DNA of 64,000 bases, from NCBI RefSeq assembly GCF_900543425.1, contig NZ_UQRQ01000008.1, forward strand, positions 108,842-172,841, written 5' to 3'. Within the stretch, counting starts at the first letter, position 1, and every line of letters starts with the position of its first letter. This stretch comes from an uncultured Sanguibacteroides sp. Its GTDB lineage: Bacteria; Bacteroidota; Bacteroidia; Bacteroidales; Marinifilaceae. A model generated the notes under the pieces. The model had not been told where the DNA came from, searched no databases, and saw only the letters and a program-made list of their open reading frames with translations. A program made the translations under genes and the position numbers. Positions 17,922-29,015 of this stretch are shown one piece after another.

Positions 17922-18647
17922 TTATTTTCTAACACAAACTACCTGATCTTTAAATTTCAAATTCACCTCTTTATAGCGATTCCACCCTTTTTTAGCAATT
18001 CCTTGTTTTAAAAAAAGCAGCAATTTGTCCATTCTCTCCTCACAATTATCCACTTTTCCGAGAATAATCTTAAAATCTCCCACCTTGGGTATCATTATAA
18101 TATCTTCATTTTGAAGCACCACAATCTGTTCTATGTAAGCATTCCAAAACGAATGATCCCTCAGTTTTTCCACGAAAGGACATAATTTTTCGCAAGCAAA
18201 TTTTTTAGTAATGTTACCAGTAGCAACAATAACCCTGGAAGTAAACTTAGAAGACAACGGCATCACTTTCCCGTCCGCATCAACGTAATAACCCTCACCT
18301 GTCAATACTCTTAAAACAGGTTCACGTTGTTCAATATCTACATGAAAATAACCATCTAAACTGTAGTAAACCTGAACCGATTTTATCATCGGATTTCTGA
18401 CAAGTATTCTTTCCAAACTATCTTTATTTACCGTCTTAATACCCTGATTCAGAATATTTCCGTACCCCTTCTTTATCATTCCCAAAATATCCTCTTCATC
18501 GATAAATGCATTCACCGTGGTATCTTTGACAGTAACCCGCACCCCTCTACATGTTACCTCCCCCATTTTTGTCGCTGCAAAGGTAAACACAATTATCAGG
18601 TATGCAAGCAATATGATAAATATTATGTAAGGTACAACACGTTTCAT
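17922..18647 (-). CDS. ftsQ: Cell division protein FtsQ/DivIB
   Basis: Bitopic divisome protein that connects FtsL/FtsB to the septal synthase. The 241-residue product has a short N-terminus and one membrane helix (about residues 5-25). A POTRA-like region follows (VTVKDTTVNAFIDEEDILGMI onward), then a beta domain with REPVLRVLTGEGYYVDADGKVMPL. Similarity across FtsQ proteins is low. The assignment rests on topology, the POTRA/beta pattern and its place between murC and ftsA. Confidence 0.9.
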   Translation of the reverse strand: MKRVVPYIIFIILLAYLIIVFTFAATKMGEVTCRGVRVTVKDTTVNAFIDEEDILGMIKKGYGNILNQGIKTVNKDSLERILVRNPMIKSVQVYYSLDGYFHVDIEQREPVLRVLTGEGYYVDADGKVMPLSSKFTSRVIVATGNITKKFACEKLCPFVEKLRDHSFWNAYIEQIVVLQNEDIIMIPKVGDFKIILGKVDNCEERMDKLLLFLKQGIAKKGWNRYKEVNLKFKDQVVCVRK

Positions 18648-18667
18648 GCTACATTTTTCTTTATAAT

Positions 18668-20032
18668 CTAAACACTATACGTCGATTCTTTCCTATCGTT
18701 AAAGATTTTAGTGAAAATCGGTATAAAACGATCGATATCACCTGCACCCATCGTCATAAATACTCCTTCTTTCACCTTTTTTTTCACGTATTCCGGAAAT
18801 TCTTCTTTGGTGACCCCCGTCACGGGTACGGTTATCCGATCTGCTATTAATGCAGAAGTCACACCGGGTATCGGTTCTTCCCGTGCCGGATATATATCCA
18901 ATAAAATCACCTCATCCGCCAAACTCAAGCTACGGGCAAAGTCAGGATAAAAATCGTTCGTACGGGAATAGAGATGAGGTTGAAAAGCAACCGTCAATCG
19001 CTTATCCGGCCACATCTCCCGAACAGAAGACAAGGCAGCCTCGATCTCTCTGGGATGGTGGGCGTAATCATCAATATAAATCATATCCCGATTTTTGACG
19101 TGCACGTCAAAACGCCGGGCAACCCCTTTAAAAAGAGGTAAAGCCATCCGAATCTCCTCCGGGGTCACTCCCGCCTGTAAAGCCACCGTAATGGCAGCCG
19201 TTGCATTTTCAACATTCACCCGTCCCGGAAAACAAAGCCTCAGTTCTTTTATCGCTCCCTCCGGAAACACATAATCAAACAAATAACTACCGTTATCCAC
19301 CCGTAAACGATCCGCGTAATAATCCGTTTCCTCTCCTGCCGCATAAAAACCGGTCACCCTTTGCTTCAAGGTTAACCCTTTCCTCAAAAACAGAGGACCT
19401 TTCGTCTGAAGAGCAAAAGCCTCAAAAGCCTCCAACAGATTTTCATGCGTTCCGTATATATCCAAATGATCGGCATCCATCGCTGTGATAACGGCGACTT
19501 CCGGATGAAGGTGTAAGAACGAACGATCAAACTCATCCGCTTCAATGACCACGTAATCCGAATTTCTGTCAACCAACAAATTCGTCCCGAAATTGGCGGA
19601 TATTCCTCCTAAAAAAGCATTACACCCCACATGAGAATGATTTAACAAGAAAGCTACCATCGTCGTTGTTGTCGTTTTTCCATGAGTCCCGGCAATACAT
19701 AACGCTTTTTTATCTTTCGAGATCAAACCTAAAACCTCTGCCCGTTTATGTAAAGAGTAACCGTTATTTCGGAAATAGGAAAGTATTTGATTCTCCCCGG
19801 GAACCGCCGGAGTATACACCACCAACGTATTCTCTTTATCTTTGAAAAAAGGTGCAATTTCCCGGACATCGTCCGTGTAGGTAATGGAAAAACCCTCCTC
19901 TTCACTCATTTTCCGGGTCAAAGGGGAAGAGGTTTTATCATAACCTGCAACCACGTAACCCATGGTCTTAAAATAACGGGCCAATGCACTCATTCCAATT
20001 CCCCCGATCCCTACAAAATAAACGTTTTTCAT
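18668..20032 (-). CDS. murC: UDP-N-acetylmuramate--L-alanine ligase
   Basis: Adds L-Ala to UDP-MurNAc, the first peptide step of peptidoglycan synthesis. The 454-residue product has the Rossmann-type start VGIGGIGMSALARYF, the ATP loop GTHGKTTTTTM near residue 115, EADEFDRSFLHL near 169 and the DDYAHHPREI motif near 320. It lies between murG (9 bases) and ftsQ (20 bases) in the dcw operon. Confidence 0.97.
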   Translation of the reverse strand: MKNVYFVGIGGIGMSALARYFKTMGYVVAGYDKTSSPLTRKMSEEEGFSITYTDDVREIAPFFKDKENTLVVYTPAVPGENQILSYFRNNGYSLHKRAEVLGLISKDKKALCIAGTHGKTTTTTMVAFLLNHSHVGCNAFLGGISANFGTNLLVDRNSDYVVIEADEFDRSFLHLHPEVAVITAMDADHLDIYGTHENLLEAFEAFALQTKGPLFLRKGLTLKQRVTGFYAAGEETDYYADRLRVDNGSYLFDYVFPEGAIKELRLCFPGRVNVENATAAITVALQAGVTPEEIRMALPLFKGVARRFDVHVKNRDMIYIDDYAHHPREIEAALSSVREMWPDKRLTVAFQPHLYSRTNDFYPDFARSLSLADEVILLDIYPAREEPIPGVTSALIADRITVPVTGVTKEEFPEYVKKKVKEGVFMTMGAGDIDRFIPIFTKIFNDRKESTYSV

Positions 20033-20041
20033 ACGCTTGAA

Positions 20042-21139
20042 TTAAAACAATTTTATAATTTCCTTCGCTATGATCTCATCCGAATCTTTTACCGCTAACT
20101 TCAATATATTGGAAGACAACTGTCTTCTCTGCTCTTCCCTATTCAACAAACCAGATAAAATGTTTCCCAGACGATCCTCTACTTCCGCATCCTTTATCAT
20201 CACGGCCGCCTCTTTGTTTACCAAAGCCATAGCATTCTTGGTCTGGTGATCTTCTGCAACATTGGGGGAGGGTACCAATACGGCAGCCTTCCCCAGTAAA
20301 CATAACTCGGATATCGTTCCAGCCCCGGCACGCGCCACCACCAGATCAGCACAGGCATAAGCCAGATCCATCCGTTTCAAAAACGGTAACAATTTTACGT
20401 TAGCCGGTAAGTTTTCTTCCAATTGTCTCTTCAAAGTTTCGTAATAATATCCGCCGCATTGCCATAGCACCTGTACATTGTCCCAATTGGAGATCTCTTC
20501 CAAGTGTTTCACCATAGCTTTGTTGATACTACCGGCTCCCAAGCTGCCACCAGTAACAAGAACCGTTATTCTGGAAGTCTCCAAGCCATAAAAATGTATT
20601 CCCTCTTCCCGTTCTTCCGATACTTTTAATAAATCTTTACGTACCGGATTTCCTGTAAATATAATCTTATCTTTTTCAAAGAAACGCTCCATTCCTTCAT
20701 AAGCGACACATATTTTCTTCGCCTTTTTAGCCAAAATCTTATTCGTAACTCCGGCATACGAGTTTTGCTCTTGAAGTACCAAAGGGATTCCGGCATTGGC
20801 AGCAACCCGCCCGATAGGACCGCTTGCATATCCCCCGACACCGACAACGACATCCGGCTTAAACTCTTTCAATATCTTTTTAGCCTTACGCAAACTCTTC
20901 CAAAGATTTAGCAAAACCTTCACGTTTTCGAGAGTCAACCGTCTTTGCAAGCCGCGTACCGGCAAGCCTACAATTTTATACCCGGCTTCCGGAACCTTTT
21001 CCATTTCCATCTTTCCTTCTGCTCCGACAAACAAGATCTCGATCTCATGATCCAAACGTTTCAACGCATTCGCAATAGAAAGCGCCGGGAATATATGTCC
21101 TCCCGTTCCTCCTCCGCTCACAATTACTTTTTTTGCCAT
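20042..21139 (-). CDS. murG: UDP-GlcNAc:lipid I N-acetylglucosaminyltransferase
   Basis: Makes lipid II at the inner face of the membrane. The 365-residue product has the G-loop SGGGTGGHIFPAL at residues 8-20. It also shows PLVLQEQNSYAGVTNK near 120, VTGGSLGAGSIN near 195 and the sugar-nucleotide motif VVARAGAGTISELCLLGKA near 270. Normal family length. It follows ftsW by 30 bases. Confidence 0.97.
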   Translation of the reverse strand: MAKKVIVSGGGTGGHIFPALSIANALKRLDHEIEILFVGAEGKMEMEKVPEAGYKIVGLPVRGLQRRLTLENVKVLLNLWKSLRKAKKILKEFKPDVVVGVGGYASGPIGRVAANAGIPLVLQEQNSYAGVTNKILAKKAKKICVAYEGMERFFEKDKIIFTGNPVRKDLLKVSEEREEGIHFYGLETSRITVLVTGGSLGAGSINKAMVKHLEEISNWDNVQVLWQCGGYYYETLKRQLEENLPANVKLLPFLKRMDLAYACADLVVARAGAGTISELCLLGKAAVLVPSPNVAEDHQTKNAMALVNKEAAVMIKDAEVEDRLGNILSGLLNREEQRRQLSSNILKLAVKDSDEIIAKEIIKLF

Positions 21140-21169
21140 TTCAAATCCAATTTAAACCTCTATTTCATA

Positions 21170-22444
21170 TTAATCCTGATAAACAGGCTCTTGTTCCCCA
21201 TACTCCTCTTCTATATCATCCTCTATGTCTTTCGCTCTTTTTCTCAGCTTCTCACTTTTCAATTTCTGTTTCTCCCTCTCTTCCCGTTCCCCTTCCTCCG
21301 AGAACGTATGACTCACACTTAAAATCATTCCAAAGGCCGCACTCGTAAAAATAAGAGAAGTTCCCCCCATACTCATTAAAGGTAAAGGTTGACCGGTAAC
21401 GGGCATCAAGCCCACGCATACTCCCATATTGACAAGCGCCTGAAAAACAATACTAAGTCCCAAACCCGTCACCAGAATAGCGGGAAAAGTCCGGGTACAC
21501 CGACGTACGATTACCCCGATCCGGTACAGGATAATCAGATACAAAAGCATAACGACTCCCGCTCCCAACAAACCATATTCCTCGATAATAATAGCAAAGA
21601 TAAAATCCGAATACGGATGCGGTAAGAAATTACGCTGTACACTATTTCCCGGTCCCAAACCGACCAGTCCCCCTTTTGCCACGGCAATTTTTGCTTGATC
21701 CGACTGATAAGAGTCATCGCTCTTGACCGATTCCGGGTTAAAAAAATTCACGATACGGCTTTTCACGGTAGCGATACGACCGATCTCTGCCACCTTAGGT
21801 ACGGTAAAAGCCAATACCAGCAATACCAATATTGCCGCAACAAGAGTACCGACCGATATAGCTATTAATTTTAACCTCAACCTACCGACAAATAGCATAG
21901 CCAGACAAACTAAGCCCATTAATAGAGAGGTCGAGAAATTATCCAAAAAAATCAAAAAAATAACCGGCCCCGCGACAAACAATATCTTCTTTAAGGCTTC
22001 ATCGTCACAACAACGTTCATTTTGATAAAAAGCAATGACCCTGGCACAGTACATAATAACACCCAGTTTTGCCATTTCCGAAGGCTGGAAGGTAAAACCT
22101 ATTCCCGGGATAGTTACCCAACGACCGGCATCATTCAAAGTTGTCCCGGCAAATTTAGCCCATAACAAAAAAATGAACGACATACCCAAAACAATCTTTG
22201 CAAAAGAAAGAAAATACTTGTAATGAATAGACTGTAAGGTCAAAATAACGACCAGGCATCCCGACATCAAAATAACCTGTTTAATCAGGAAATAGCTGGT
22301 ATTACCGCTACGGACACGATAGGCCAAACTACCTGTCGAAGAGTAAACGACCATAACGGAAGCAAGCATCAAACCGATAATAACATACCAAAGTATCTTA
22401 TCACCTTTAAAAGAGAGTTTTTTCCTTAAATTAAACCAGTTCAT
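21170..22444 (-). CDS. ftsW: Septal peptidoglycan glycosyltransferase FtsW (SEDS family)
   Basis: SEDS polymerase that works with FtsI at the septum. The 424-residue product has about ten membrane helices. Family signatures include GRWVTIPGIGFTFQPSEMAKLG near residues 107-128, a GLGPGNSVQRNFLPHPYSDFI-like loop near 240-260 and PLMSMGGTSLI near 345. A strongly charged cytoplasmic tail of about 50 residues (380-424, rich in E, R and K) extends beyond the last helix. Confidence 0.96.
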   Translation of the reverse strand: MNWFNLRKKLSFKGDKILWYVIIGLMLASVMVVYSSTGSLAYRVRSGNTSYFLIKQVILMSGCLVVILTLQSIHYKYFLSFAKIVLGMSFIFLLWAKFAGTTLNDAGRWVTIPGIGFTFQPSEMAKLGVIMYCARVIAFYQNERCCDDEALKKILFVAGPVIFLIFLDNFSTSLLMGLVCLAMLFVGRLRLKLIAISVGTLVAAILVLLVLAFTVPKVAEIGRIATVKSRIVNFFNPESVKSDDSYQSDQAKIAVAKGGLVGLGPGNSVQRNFLPHPYSDFIFAIIIEEYGLLGAGVVMLLYLIILYRIGVIVRRCTRTFPAILVTGLGLSIVFQALVNMGVCVGLMPVTGQPLPLMSMGGTSLIFTSAAFGMILSVSHTFSEEGEREEREKQKLKSEKLRKRAKDIEDDIEEEYGEQEPVYQD

Positions 22445-22455
22445 ATCGTTCTATA

Positions 22456-23802
22456 TCATTTTAGGGCTTTTACCTTCTCTTTAAACAACTCTCCCCTATG
22501 CTCATAATTTTTAAACAAATCAAAACTGGCACAACAAGGAGAAAGCAAAACCACATCCCCGGCAACAGCTCTTCTGGAAGCCACGGATATCGTCTCGTCC
22601 AACGAATGCGTATCGACTACTTCACATATACCGGAGAAACTATCTATCAATTTCTTATTATCTACCCCCATACAGATCAACAGCTTCACTTTTTCTTTCA
22701 CCAGATCATTCAGTACACTGTAATCATTTCCTTTATCCGTTCCTCCGGCGATCCAGACTACCGGTGCATGCATACTATCCAACGCATACCAGGTAGAATC
22801 CACATTGGTAGCCTTCGAGTCGTTGATATAAGTTACTCCTCCTATTACGGCTACCGTCTCCAAACGGTGTTCCACCTGCGGGAAAGTCGTCAATCCCCCT
22901 CTTAAATCCTCATCGCTTACACCGGCTTTCATAGCAGCCAAAATTGCGGCCATAGCGTTATACACATTATGGCGTCCCTGAATCGTAACAGCTTGTTTCT
23001 CTATTCGAAACATCCGGTTTCCCAGACGAGCAACAATCGTATCACCCTCCATATAAGCATTTAAACGAGAATCGGAAGTATAGGTAAATCCGATCGTTTC
23101 AGGCTCTATTTCCTCTTTTTCCACTCGCTCCCGGACAACATCACAATCATATCCATATATAAACAGATCCGCCGGCTTCATATTATTTACAATCCGAAAT
23201 TTCGAATCGGCATAATTCTCGAATTTATAATCATACCGATCCAAATGATCCGGAGTAATATTCGTTAATATCGCCGTATCGCATTTAAAACGGAACATCC
23301 CGTCCAACTGAAAACTCGACAACTCGACCACGTATATTTTATGTCTGTTCTCTGCCACTTGTGCGGCCAAACTATTTCCCACATTCCCCGCCAATCCGAC
23401 ATCCATTCCCGCCTGTTTCAAGATATGGTACAACAACAAGGTCGTTGTTGTTTTTCCGTTACTTCCCGTAATACAATACATCTTTGCATCGCTATGACGT
23501 CCGGCAAACTCGATCTCCGATATAACCTCAATCCCCTTTTTTCTAAGAGCCAGAATCATCGGAAGGTGATCCGGAATTCCAGGACTCTTCACGACCAGAT
23601 CCGCCGCAAAAATCGCTTCTTCCGTATGATGACCTTCCTCAAAAGGAATCCCTTCCTTTTCCAGTATATCTTTATATTTATCCGCCAGTTTTCCTTTGTC
23701 AGAAAGAAAAACCCGATATCCCAATTTTTTCCCTAACAAAGCAGCACCCACACCGCTTTCGCCACCTCCCAATATTATCAATTTTGTTTCCATAACTCCC
23801 AC
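22456..23802 (-). CDS. murD: UDP-N-acetylmuramoylalanine--D-glutamate ligase
   Basis: Adds D-Glu to UDP-MurNAc-L-Ala. The 448-residue product has an N-terminal Rossmann-type region (ILGGGESGVGAALLGKKLG), the ATP loop ITGSNGKTTTTLLL near residue 115, TPDHLDRY near 185 and the NDSKATNVDST motif near 312. It starts just after mraY (1 base between) and precedes ftsW by 11 bases. The fourth codon is also ATG, so the start may be slightly later. Confidence 0.97.
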   Translation of the reverse strand: MGVMETKLIILGGGESGVGAALLGKKLGYRVFLSDKGKLADKYKDILEKEGIPFEEGHHTEEAIFAADLVVKSPGIPDHLPMILALRKKGIEVISEIEFAGRHSDAKMYCITGSNGKTTTTLLLYHILKQAGMDVGLAGNVGNSLAAQVAENRHKIYVVELSSFQLDGMFRFKCDTAILTNITPDHLDRYDYKFENYADSKFRIVNNMKPADLFIYGYDCDVVRERVEKEEIEPETIGFTYTSDSRLNAYMEGDTIVARLGNRMFRIEKQAVTIQGRHNVYNAMAAILAAMKAGVSDEDLRGGLTTFPQVEHRLETVAVIGGVTYINDSKATNVDSTWYALDSMHAPVVWIAGGTDKGNDYSVLNDLVKEKVKLLICMGVDNKKLIDSFSGICEVVDTHSLDETISVASRRAVAGDVVLLSPCCASFDLFKNYEHRGELFKEKVKALK

Positions 23803-23803
23803 G

Positions 23804-25054
23804 TTATCTTATTTTTAAAGTCACAATAGTTAATACGGCCAAAGCTATTCCCACGATCCAGAACCGGGTAACAATTTTAGGTTCCGGAATACCCTTTTTC
23901 TGAAAATGATGATGTAACGGAGACATCAAAAATATGCGACGTCCCTCCCCGTATTTCTTTTTCGTATATTTAAAATAACTTACCTGCATGACGACGGAAA
24001 GATTTTCCATCAAAAAAATCCCACATAAAATAGGAATCAATAACTCCTTATGGATGATAATGGCAAACACGGCAATAATCCCGCCCAATGATAAACTACC
24101 CGTATCTCCCATAAATACCTGAGCAGGAAAAGAGTTATACCACAAAAAGCCGATAGTAGCACCAATAAAGGCCGCCACGAAAACCACCAGCTCACCGGAA
24201 TGCGGAATATACATGATGTTCAGATAATCGGCATACACCATATTACCAGACACGTAAGCCAATATCCCCAAGGTGGCCCCAACAATGGCCGACGTGCCCG
24301 TCGCCAGGCCATCCAATCCATCCGTTAGATTCGCACCGTTCGACACGGCAGTTACAATTAAAATGGTAATGATGATAAAGACAATCCATCCCACTTCTTC
24401 AGCATATTTACCTGCAAAAACCCCGAACCAAGCGTAATTAAACTCGTTATTTTTAAAGAAAGGAATAGTCGTTTTGGTCGATTTGATATCTTTTACCAAC
24501 GCTTTAGCCGAATCTTTAGTGGAAAACCCCTCATCTACCGTACTCACTAACTCTCCGACTTCCGAAAAAGAAACCTTTTCACGAATCACGACATCGTCAT
24601 TCAAATAAAGAGTTAACCCTACGATTAATCCCAACCCGACCTGACCGATTACCTTAAAACGCCCTTTTAGTCCCTCCTTATGTTTCCTGAATACTTTGAT
24701 GTAGTCATCCAAGAAACCGATTAATCCCAACCAGATCGTTGAAATAATCATCAATTGAATATAGACATTATCCAATCGGGCAAAAAGAATAACCGGAAGC
24801 AATATGGCCAACAGAATAATAACTCCTCCCATCGTCGGAGTCCCTCTTTTCTGCATTTGTCCTTCTAACCCCAAATCCCGGATCTCTTCTCCGACTTGCT
24901 GACGCTGTAACATACGAATGATACGTTTTCCTACTACCGTGGCTATAAGCAACGATAAGATAATCGCACAGGCAGAGCGAAAAGTAATGTAATGAAACAT
25001 GCCCGCTCCCGGAAAATTTAACTGTTCTAAGTAATCAAAAATGTGATAAAACAT
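23804..25054 (-). CDS. mraY: Phospho-N-acetylmuramoyl-pentapeptide-transferase
   Basis: Makes lipid I by transferring phospho-MurNAc-pentapeptide to undecaprenyl phosphate. The 416-residue product has about ten membrane helices. Its active-site segments are the [19 protein letters not shown] loop, [22 protein letters not shown] and the HHHFQKKG motif near the end. Length is typical for Bacteroidota, where a loop between helices (about 145-200) is longer than in E. coli. Confidence 0.97.
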   Translation of the reverse strand: MFYHIFDYLEQLNFPGAGMFHYITFRSACAIILSLLIATVVGKRIIRMLQRQQVGEEIRDLGLEGQMQKRGTPTMGGVIILLAILLPVILFARLDNVYIQLMIISTIWLGLIGFLDDYIKVFRKHKEGLKGRFKVIGQVGLGLIVGLTLYLNDDVVIREKVSFSEVGELVSTVDEGFSTKDSAKALVKDIKSTKTTIPFFKNNEFNYAWFGVFAGKYAEEVGWIVFIIITILIVTAVSNGANLTDGLDGLATGTSAIVGATLGILAYVSGNMVYADYLNIMYIPHSGELVVFVAAFIGATIGFLWYNSFPAQVFMGDTGSLSLGGIIAVFAIIIHKELLIPILCGIFLMENLSVVMQVSYFKYTKKKYGEGRRIFLMSPLHHHFQKKGIPEPKIVTRFWIVGIALAVLTIVTLKIR

Positions 25055-25056
25055 GG

Positions 25057-26508
25057 TTATCGATTAAATATTTCTTGAATAATTTCTTTATCGTCAAAAT
25101 GATACTTCACCCCTTTTATTTCCTGATAATTCTCGTGTCCTTTTCCGGCTACCAATACCAGATCTCCTTTTTGGGCCAACATCAAAGCCGTACGAATAGC
25201 TTCTTTCCGATCCGTAATAGCCAGAACCTTTCTCTCTTCATTCCGGGGTATTCCGACACGCATCTCTTCAATAATGGCCGAAGGCTCCTCACTTCGCGGA
25301 TTATCCGAAGTCAATATCACCTTATCACTCAACCGGCAAGCGACCTCTGCCATTTCCGGCCGCTTGGTACGATCCCGATCCCCTCCGGCTCCGACGACAG
25401 TAATAACCTGGTTATCCTTTCCTTTCAGGTTTTGTATCGTCGACAAAACATTCTCTAAAGCATCCGGCGTATGGGCATAATCCACGATCGCCATCACTCC
25501 CGCCGAAGACAACACGGTTTCAAAACGTCCCGATACCGGAACCAACAAGCTCATCGCCTGCAAAACCTCTTCATTCTTCAATCCCAGCAAACAGGCTGAA
25601 GAATAAACAGCCAATAAATTATAAGCATTAAAATCACCCGTGAATTTAGTCCATACCTCCCGGCCATTCAAGGTCAGCAAGGTTCCATCCAAATGCCGTT
25701 CAATAACCTTGGCGTTAAAATCGGCCATTCTTTTACACGAATAAGTATATTTTTGAGCAACGGTATTCTGCAACATCACCATTCCGTTCTTATCATCCAA
25801 GTTAGTCAAAGCAAAAGCCCGGGGAGATAACCCGTCGAAAAACGCCTTTTTAGCTTCAATATACGCTCTGAATGTTTTGTGATAATCCAAATGATCGTGC
25901 GTTATATTTGAAAAAATAGCCCCGTCAAAATCCAAGCCGCTGATTCGTTTCTGATCGATAGCATGCGAACTCACCTCCATAAAACAATACTCACATCCGG
26001 CATCCACCATTCTCCGCATCAACGCGTTAATTTCCAAAGCATCGGGTGTGGTATGTGTAGCCGCCACCTTTTCATCCCCGATATAATTACAGACAGTAGA
26101 CAGGAGTCCTGCCTTCCCTCCTAAAAGACGTATCAATTCATACAACAAGGTAGCCGTCGTCGTCTTTCCATTGGTCCCGGTTACCCCCACCAATTTCATT
26201 TTCTCCGAAGGATTACCGTAATAATTGGCAGCCATCCGTCCTAATGCATCGGAAGAATCTTCCGTCACGACATAAGTCACATGCCCTGCCAGCTTTTCGG
26301 GCAATTGCTCGCAAACGACAGCAACGGCTCCAGCGGTAACGGCCTTATCAATAAACACATGCCCGTCAACACTCACTCCCCGTTGGGCCACGAAAAGATC
26401 GTTCTTATCCACTTTTCTGGAATCGAAATGAATAGAACGAATATCTACGTTCAAATCCCCTTCCACGGACAAACAGGCTACTCCATCCAATAGATCTCCT
26501 AATTTCAT
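25057..26508 (-). CDS. murE: UDP-MurNAc-tripeptide ligase, meso-diaminopimelate type
   Basis: Adds the third residue of the peptidoglycan stem. The 483-residue product has the ATP loop [14 protein letters not shown] near residue 110, [10 protein letters not shown] near 180 and [13 protein letters not shown] near 344. The specificity motif [12 protein letters not shown] is near residue 400; the DNPR signature indicates meso-diaminopimelate rather than lysine. It lies 2 bases from mraY and 5 from ftsI. Confidence 0.97.
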   Translation of the reverse strand: MKLGDLLDGVACLSVEGDLNVDIRSIHFDSRKVDKNDLFVAQRGVSVDGHVFIDKAVTAGAVAVVCEQLPEKLAGHVTYVVTEDSSDALGRMAANYYGNPSEKMKLVGVTGTNGKTTTATLLYELIRLLGGKAGLLSTVCNYIGDEKVAATHTTPDALEINALMRRMVDAGCEYCFMEVSSHAIDQKRISGLDFDGAIFSNITHDHLDYHKTFRAYIEAKKAFFDGLSPRAFALTNLDDKNGMVMLQNTVAQKYTYSCKRMADFNAKVIERHLDGTLLTLNGREVWTKFTGDFNAYNLLAVYSSACLLGLKNEEVLQAMSLLVPVSGRFETVLSSAGVMAIVDYAHTPDALENVLSTIQNLKGKDNQVITVVGAGGDRDRTKRPEMAEVACRLSDKVILTSDNPRSEEPSAIIEEMRVGIPRNEERKVLAITDRKEAIRTALMLAQKGDLVLVAGKGHENYQEIKGVKYHFDDKEIIQEIFNR

Positions 26509-26513
26509 CTCTT

Positions 26514-28616
26514 TTATTTTAGTTCTATACTGACATAACTACCTCGCTGCACCCGACTACCCGGCTGTAACGATTGTTTACTTACGGTTCCCGAACCACT
26601 CACCCCTACTTTCAAACCGCTATTCTCCAGAAGATATAAAGCATCCCTTAACCCCATACCTTTCACGTTAGGAACCAATGTTTCGGAAACACTTCTGGGT
26701 TTTAATACAAATCCTTCATCATCCCGAGTCGTCATGACCCATTTGGCTTCCTCCGCGGGTTTATCGTTTACATGAAAACCAAACTCATCATATATACTTA
26801 AAAAATCCGATCTCAAACCGTTTTTACTGATAGGCAATACAAACTCCTCCGGAAACTCCTCCGACTCCTCAAATTCTAAAGAAGCTTTCGCATACACTTT
26901 ATCCGCTATTTCCCGAAATACATTTCCGGAAACGACATTCCCGTAATATCCTTTGGTTAACGACGGATTTTCTACCACTACAATACAGGAGTAAAGAGGA
27001 TTATCCGCCGGGAAGTATCCGACAAAGCTGGCCCGGTATTTTCTTACCCCATATCCTTTGGAACGATCGGCAACCCTTGCCGTTCCAGTTTTTCCCGCAA
27101 TTTTATACGGAGCACGACTCAAGTTTTTTGCCGTTCCGTTTTCCACGACCCCCTCCATCATATCCCGTAAGGCAGCCAAAGTTTTATCGCTACAAATATG
27201 TCGATCCATCACTTCCGTACCAAACCGTTTAATAACATCTCCCCGGTTACGTATCTCTTTAACTAATCGGGGCTTCATTCTTTTTCCATCATTCGCAATG
27301 GCATTATAAAATGCCAACACCTGTAAAGGGGTCAGTTTCACTTCATAACCGATACTCATCCATGGCAAAGAAATGCCGCTCCAATCCTTATCCGTCGGAT
27401 ATTTAATATAAGGTTCTCCCTCTCCCAATAATTCAATCCCCACCTTTTTATTCAATTGCATCGCGTAAAGACGGTTAATAAATTTTTCGGGTTGATTCTT
27501 GTAATTTTCATATACCAACCTCGAAATTCCGTTAGAGGAACGTTCAAATATCTGCTTCACGGTTATCTTGCCGACCGGCTTACCATTCGATTCCCGCAAT
27601 GTTTTTCCATAATAAGTATAACATCCGTCACCCAAATCAATTGTATCCTCCGGGTGTACATACCCATCCTCCAGTATGGCCATCATAACTGCCGCCTTAA
27701 ACACAGAACCCGGTTCTGCGGCATCCCCGATTGCATTATTCAACATTTCCCGATACCCTTTAGATGTTTTGGTCAGATTGGCAATAGCCTTAATATCTCC
27801 CGTTTTTACTTCCATCAGGATAGCAGTCCCGGCATCCGCATCGTAAAGCTCCATCTGCCGGTCCAACGCATTCTGCACAATATCCTGAAAATCAACATCT
27901 ATTGTAGTAATCACATCATTTCCATCCACGGGATCTTCAACGGTTACCGAAACCCATCGTCCGGACATCATTTGCCGTATACTACGTCCTAATTCTCCCT
28001 TCAATTCATTCTCGTAAGCCTCCTCCAAGCCGACGCGTCCTTCAAACGTCCCGTCGTTACCCTCATTTAAATAACCAATGGTTCGAACAGCCAAATTTCC
28101 ATGAGGTTGCAAACGCACATTTTCCCGTTCCGGAATCAGCCCGCTTCTACTCCCTTTTTCCCGAAAAATAGGAAACGTCTTCAACTCTTTCAACTCATTA
28201 TAAGAGACCTTCCTCCGATTGATCAGCAGATACTGATTCGGTTTAGCCCCGTATTTCCCCTTCCACAACTTACTTCTGTATTCTACAGCAGGCGCATCCT
28301 TAAAAAAACGGGATAACTTTAAGGCTAAACTGTCTATCTTCTTTTTAAAAATGTCATCCGGAACAGCCTTGCAATCGAAACGCAGTGAATAATAGGGTAT
28401 AGAACTGGCCAATATTCTTCCGTCCGCCGCACAAATATCCCCCCGGTTGGGAGCGACAACGAAGTCTTTCACGGAAACATCCCTGGATTTACTCCGCCAT
28501 TTTTCTCCTTCCCAAATCTGGACATGCAAAGCCTTTACCACAATTAATGCGGCTATCCCCATCACGCAGATGTACACAAACCCCAAACGTCCGGCTAACT
28601 CATGCTTTATTGACAT
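26514..28616 (-). CDS. ftsI: Septal penicillin-binding protein (FtsI/PBP3) with one PASTA domain
   Basis: Monofunctional class B transpeptidase of the divisome. The 700-residue product has one N-terminal membrane helix (about 11-30) and a dimerisation domain with GRILASSIPYYSL. The catalytic motifs are SVFK (S304-K307), SSN near residue 366 and KTGTARVAD near 510. The last about 60 residues (VPNVKGMGLRDALYLLENSG onward) are a single PASTA domain, common in Bacteroidota and Gram-positive FtsI/PBP2x but absent from E. coli FtsI. It follows the ftsL-like gene by 17 bases. Confidence 0.96.
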   Translation of the reverse strand: MSIKHELAGRLGFVYICVMGIAALIVVKALHVQIWEGEKWRSKSRDVSVKDFVVAPNRGDICAADGRILASSIPYYSLRFDCKAVPDDIFKKKIDSLALKLSRFFKDAPAVEYRSKLWKGKYGAKPNQYLLINRRKVSYNELKELKTFPIFREKGSRSGLIPERENVRLQPHGNLAVRTIGYLNEGNDGTFEGRVGLEEAYENELKGELGRSIRQMMSGRWVSVTVEDPVDGNDVITTIDVDFQDIVQNALDRQMELYDADAGTAILMEVKTGDIKAIANLTKTSKGYREMLNNAIGDAAEPGSVFKAAVMMAILEDGYVHPEDTIDLGDGCYTYYGKTLRESNGKPVGKITVKQIFERSSNGISRLVYENYKNQPEKFINRLYAMQLNKKVGIELLGEGEPYIKYPTDKDWSGISLPWMSIGYEVKLTPLQVLAFYNAIANDGKRMKPRLVKEIRNRGDVIKRFGTEVMDRHICSDKTLAALRDMMEGVVENGTAKNLSRAPYKIAGKTGTARVADRSKGYGVRKYRASFVGYFPADNPLYSCIVVVENPSLTKGYYGNVVSGNVFREIADKVYAKASLEFEESEEFPEEFVLPISKNGLRSDFLSIYDEFGFHVNDKPAEEAKWVMTTRDDEGFVLKPRSVSETLVPNVKGMGLRDALYLLENSGLKVGVSGSGTVSKQSLQPGSRVQRGSYVSIELK

Positions 28617-28633
28617 ATCCCTATCGACACCCG

Positions 28634-29014
28634 TTAATTTTCGTATATCTTTGTCGGTGGTTCCTTGCTCTCCACCAAATTCAGTCCTTCTTTACGAATC
28701 TGTTTTATCACTTCCGATTGCGTACTGATTTTCATCAATTCCGATGCTGTTGTTATCGACTCGAATCGTAATTCACTCAGCTCCTTTTCCAACTTCACCT
28801 TTTTCATATACAATTTCTCCGTATTATACCCGTTCGCAATATACAATATCCCCAAAACCGTCAGAAAAAGAATGAATAGAATATTTTTCCGCAACACGGT
28901 GTCTGCCAAAATACGCCCATCCAAAAGTTCTTTCATGGACTCTCCCAATACCTCTTTCTTCTCTTCTGAAGGAGAAACAAAATCTTTATATTTTTTTTTC
29001 TTAAACCACCTCAT
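28634..29014 (-). CDS. ftsL: FtsL-like divisome protein
   Basis: Small bitopic protein expected to form the FtsL-type coiled coil with FtsQ/FtsB and activate FtsW/FtsI. The product is 126 residues from the ATG at 29014. It has a basic N-terminus (RWFKKKKYKD), a membrane helix at about 43-62 (ILFILFLTVLGILYIANGY) and then a predicted coiled coil (KVKLEKELSELRFESITTASEL). An upstream TTG at 29032 would overlap rsmH; the ATG sits one base after the rsmH stop and is preferred. FtsL proteins diverge strongly, so the name rests mainly on topology and its rsmH-ftsI position. Confidence 0.85.
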   Translation of the reverse strand: MRWFKKKKYKDFVSPSEEKKEVLGESMKELLDGRILADTVLRKNILFILFLTVLGILYIANGYNTEKLYMKKVKLEKELSELRFESITTASELMKISTQSEVIKQIRKEGLNLVESKEPPTKIYEN

Positions 29015-29015
29015 A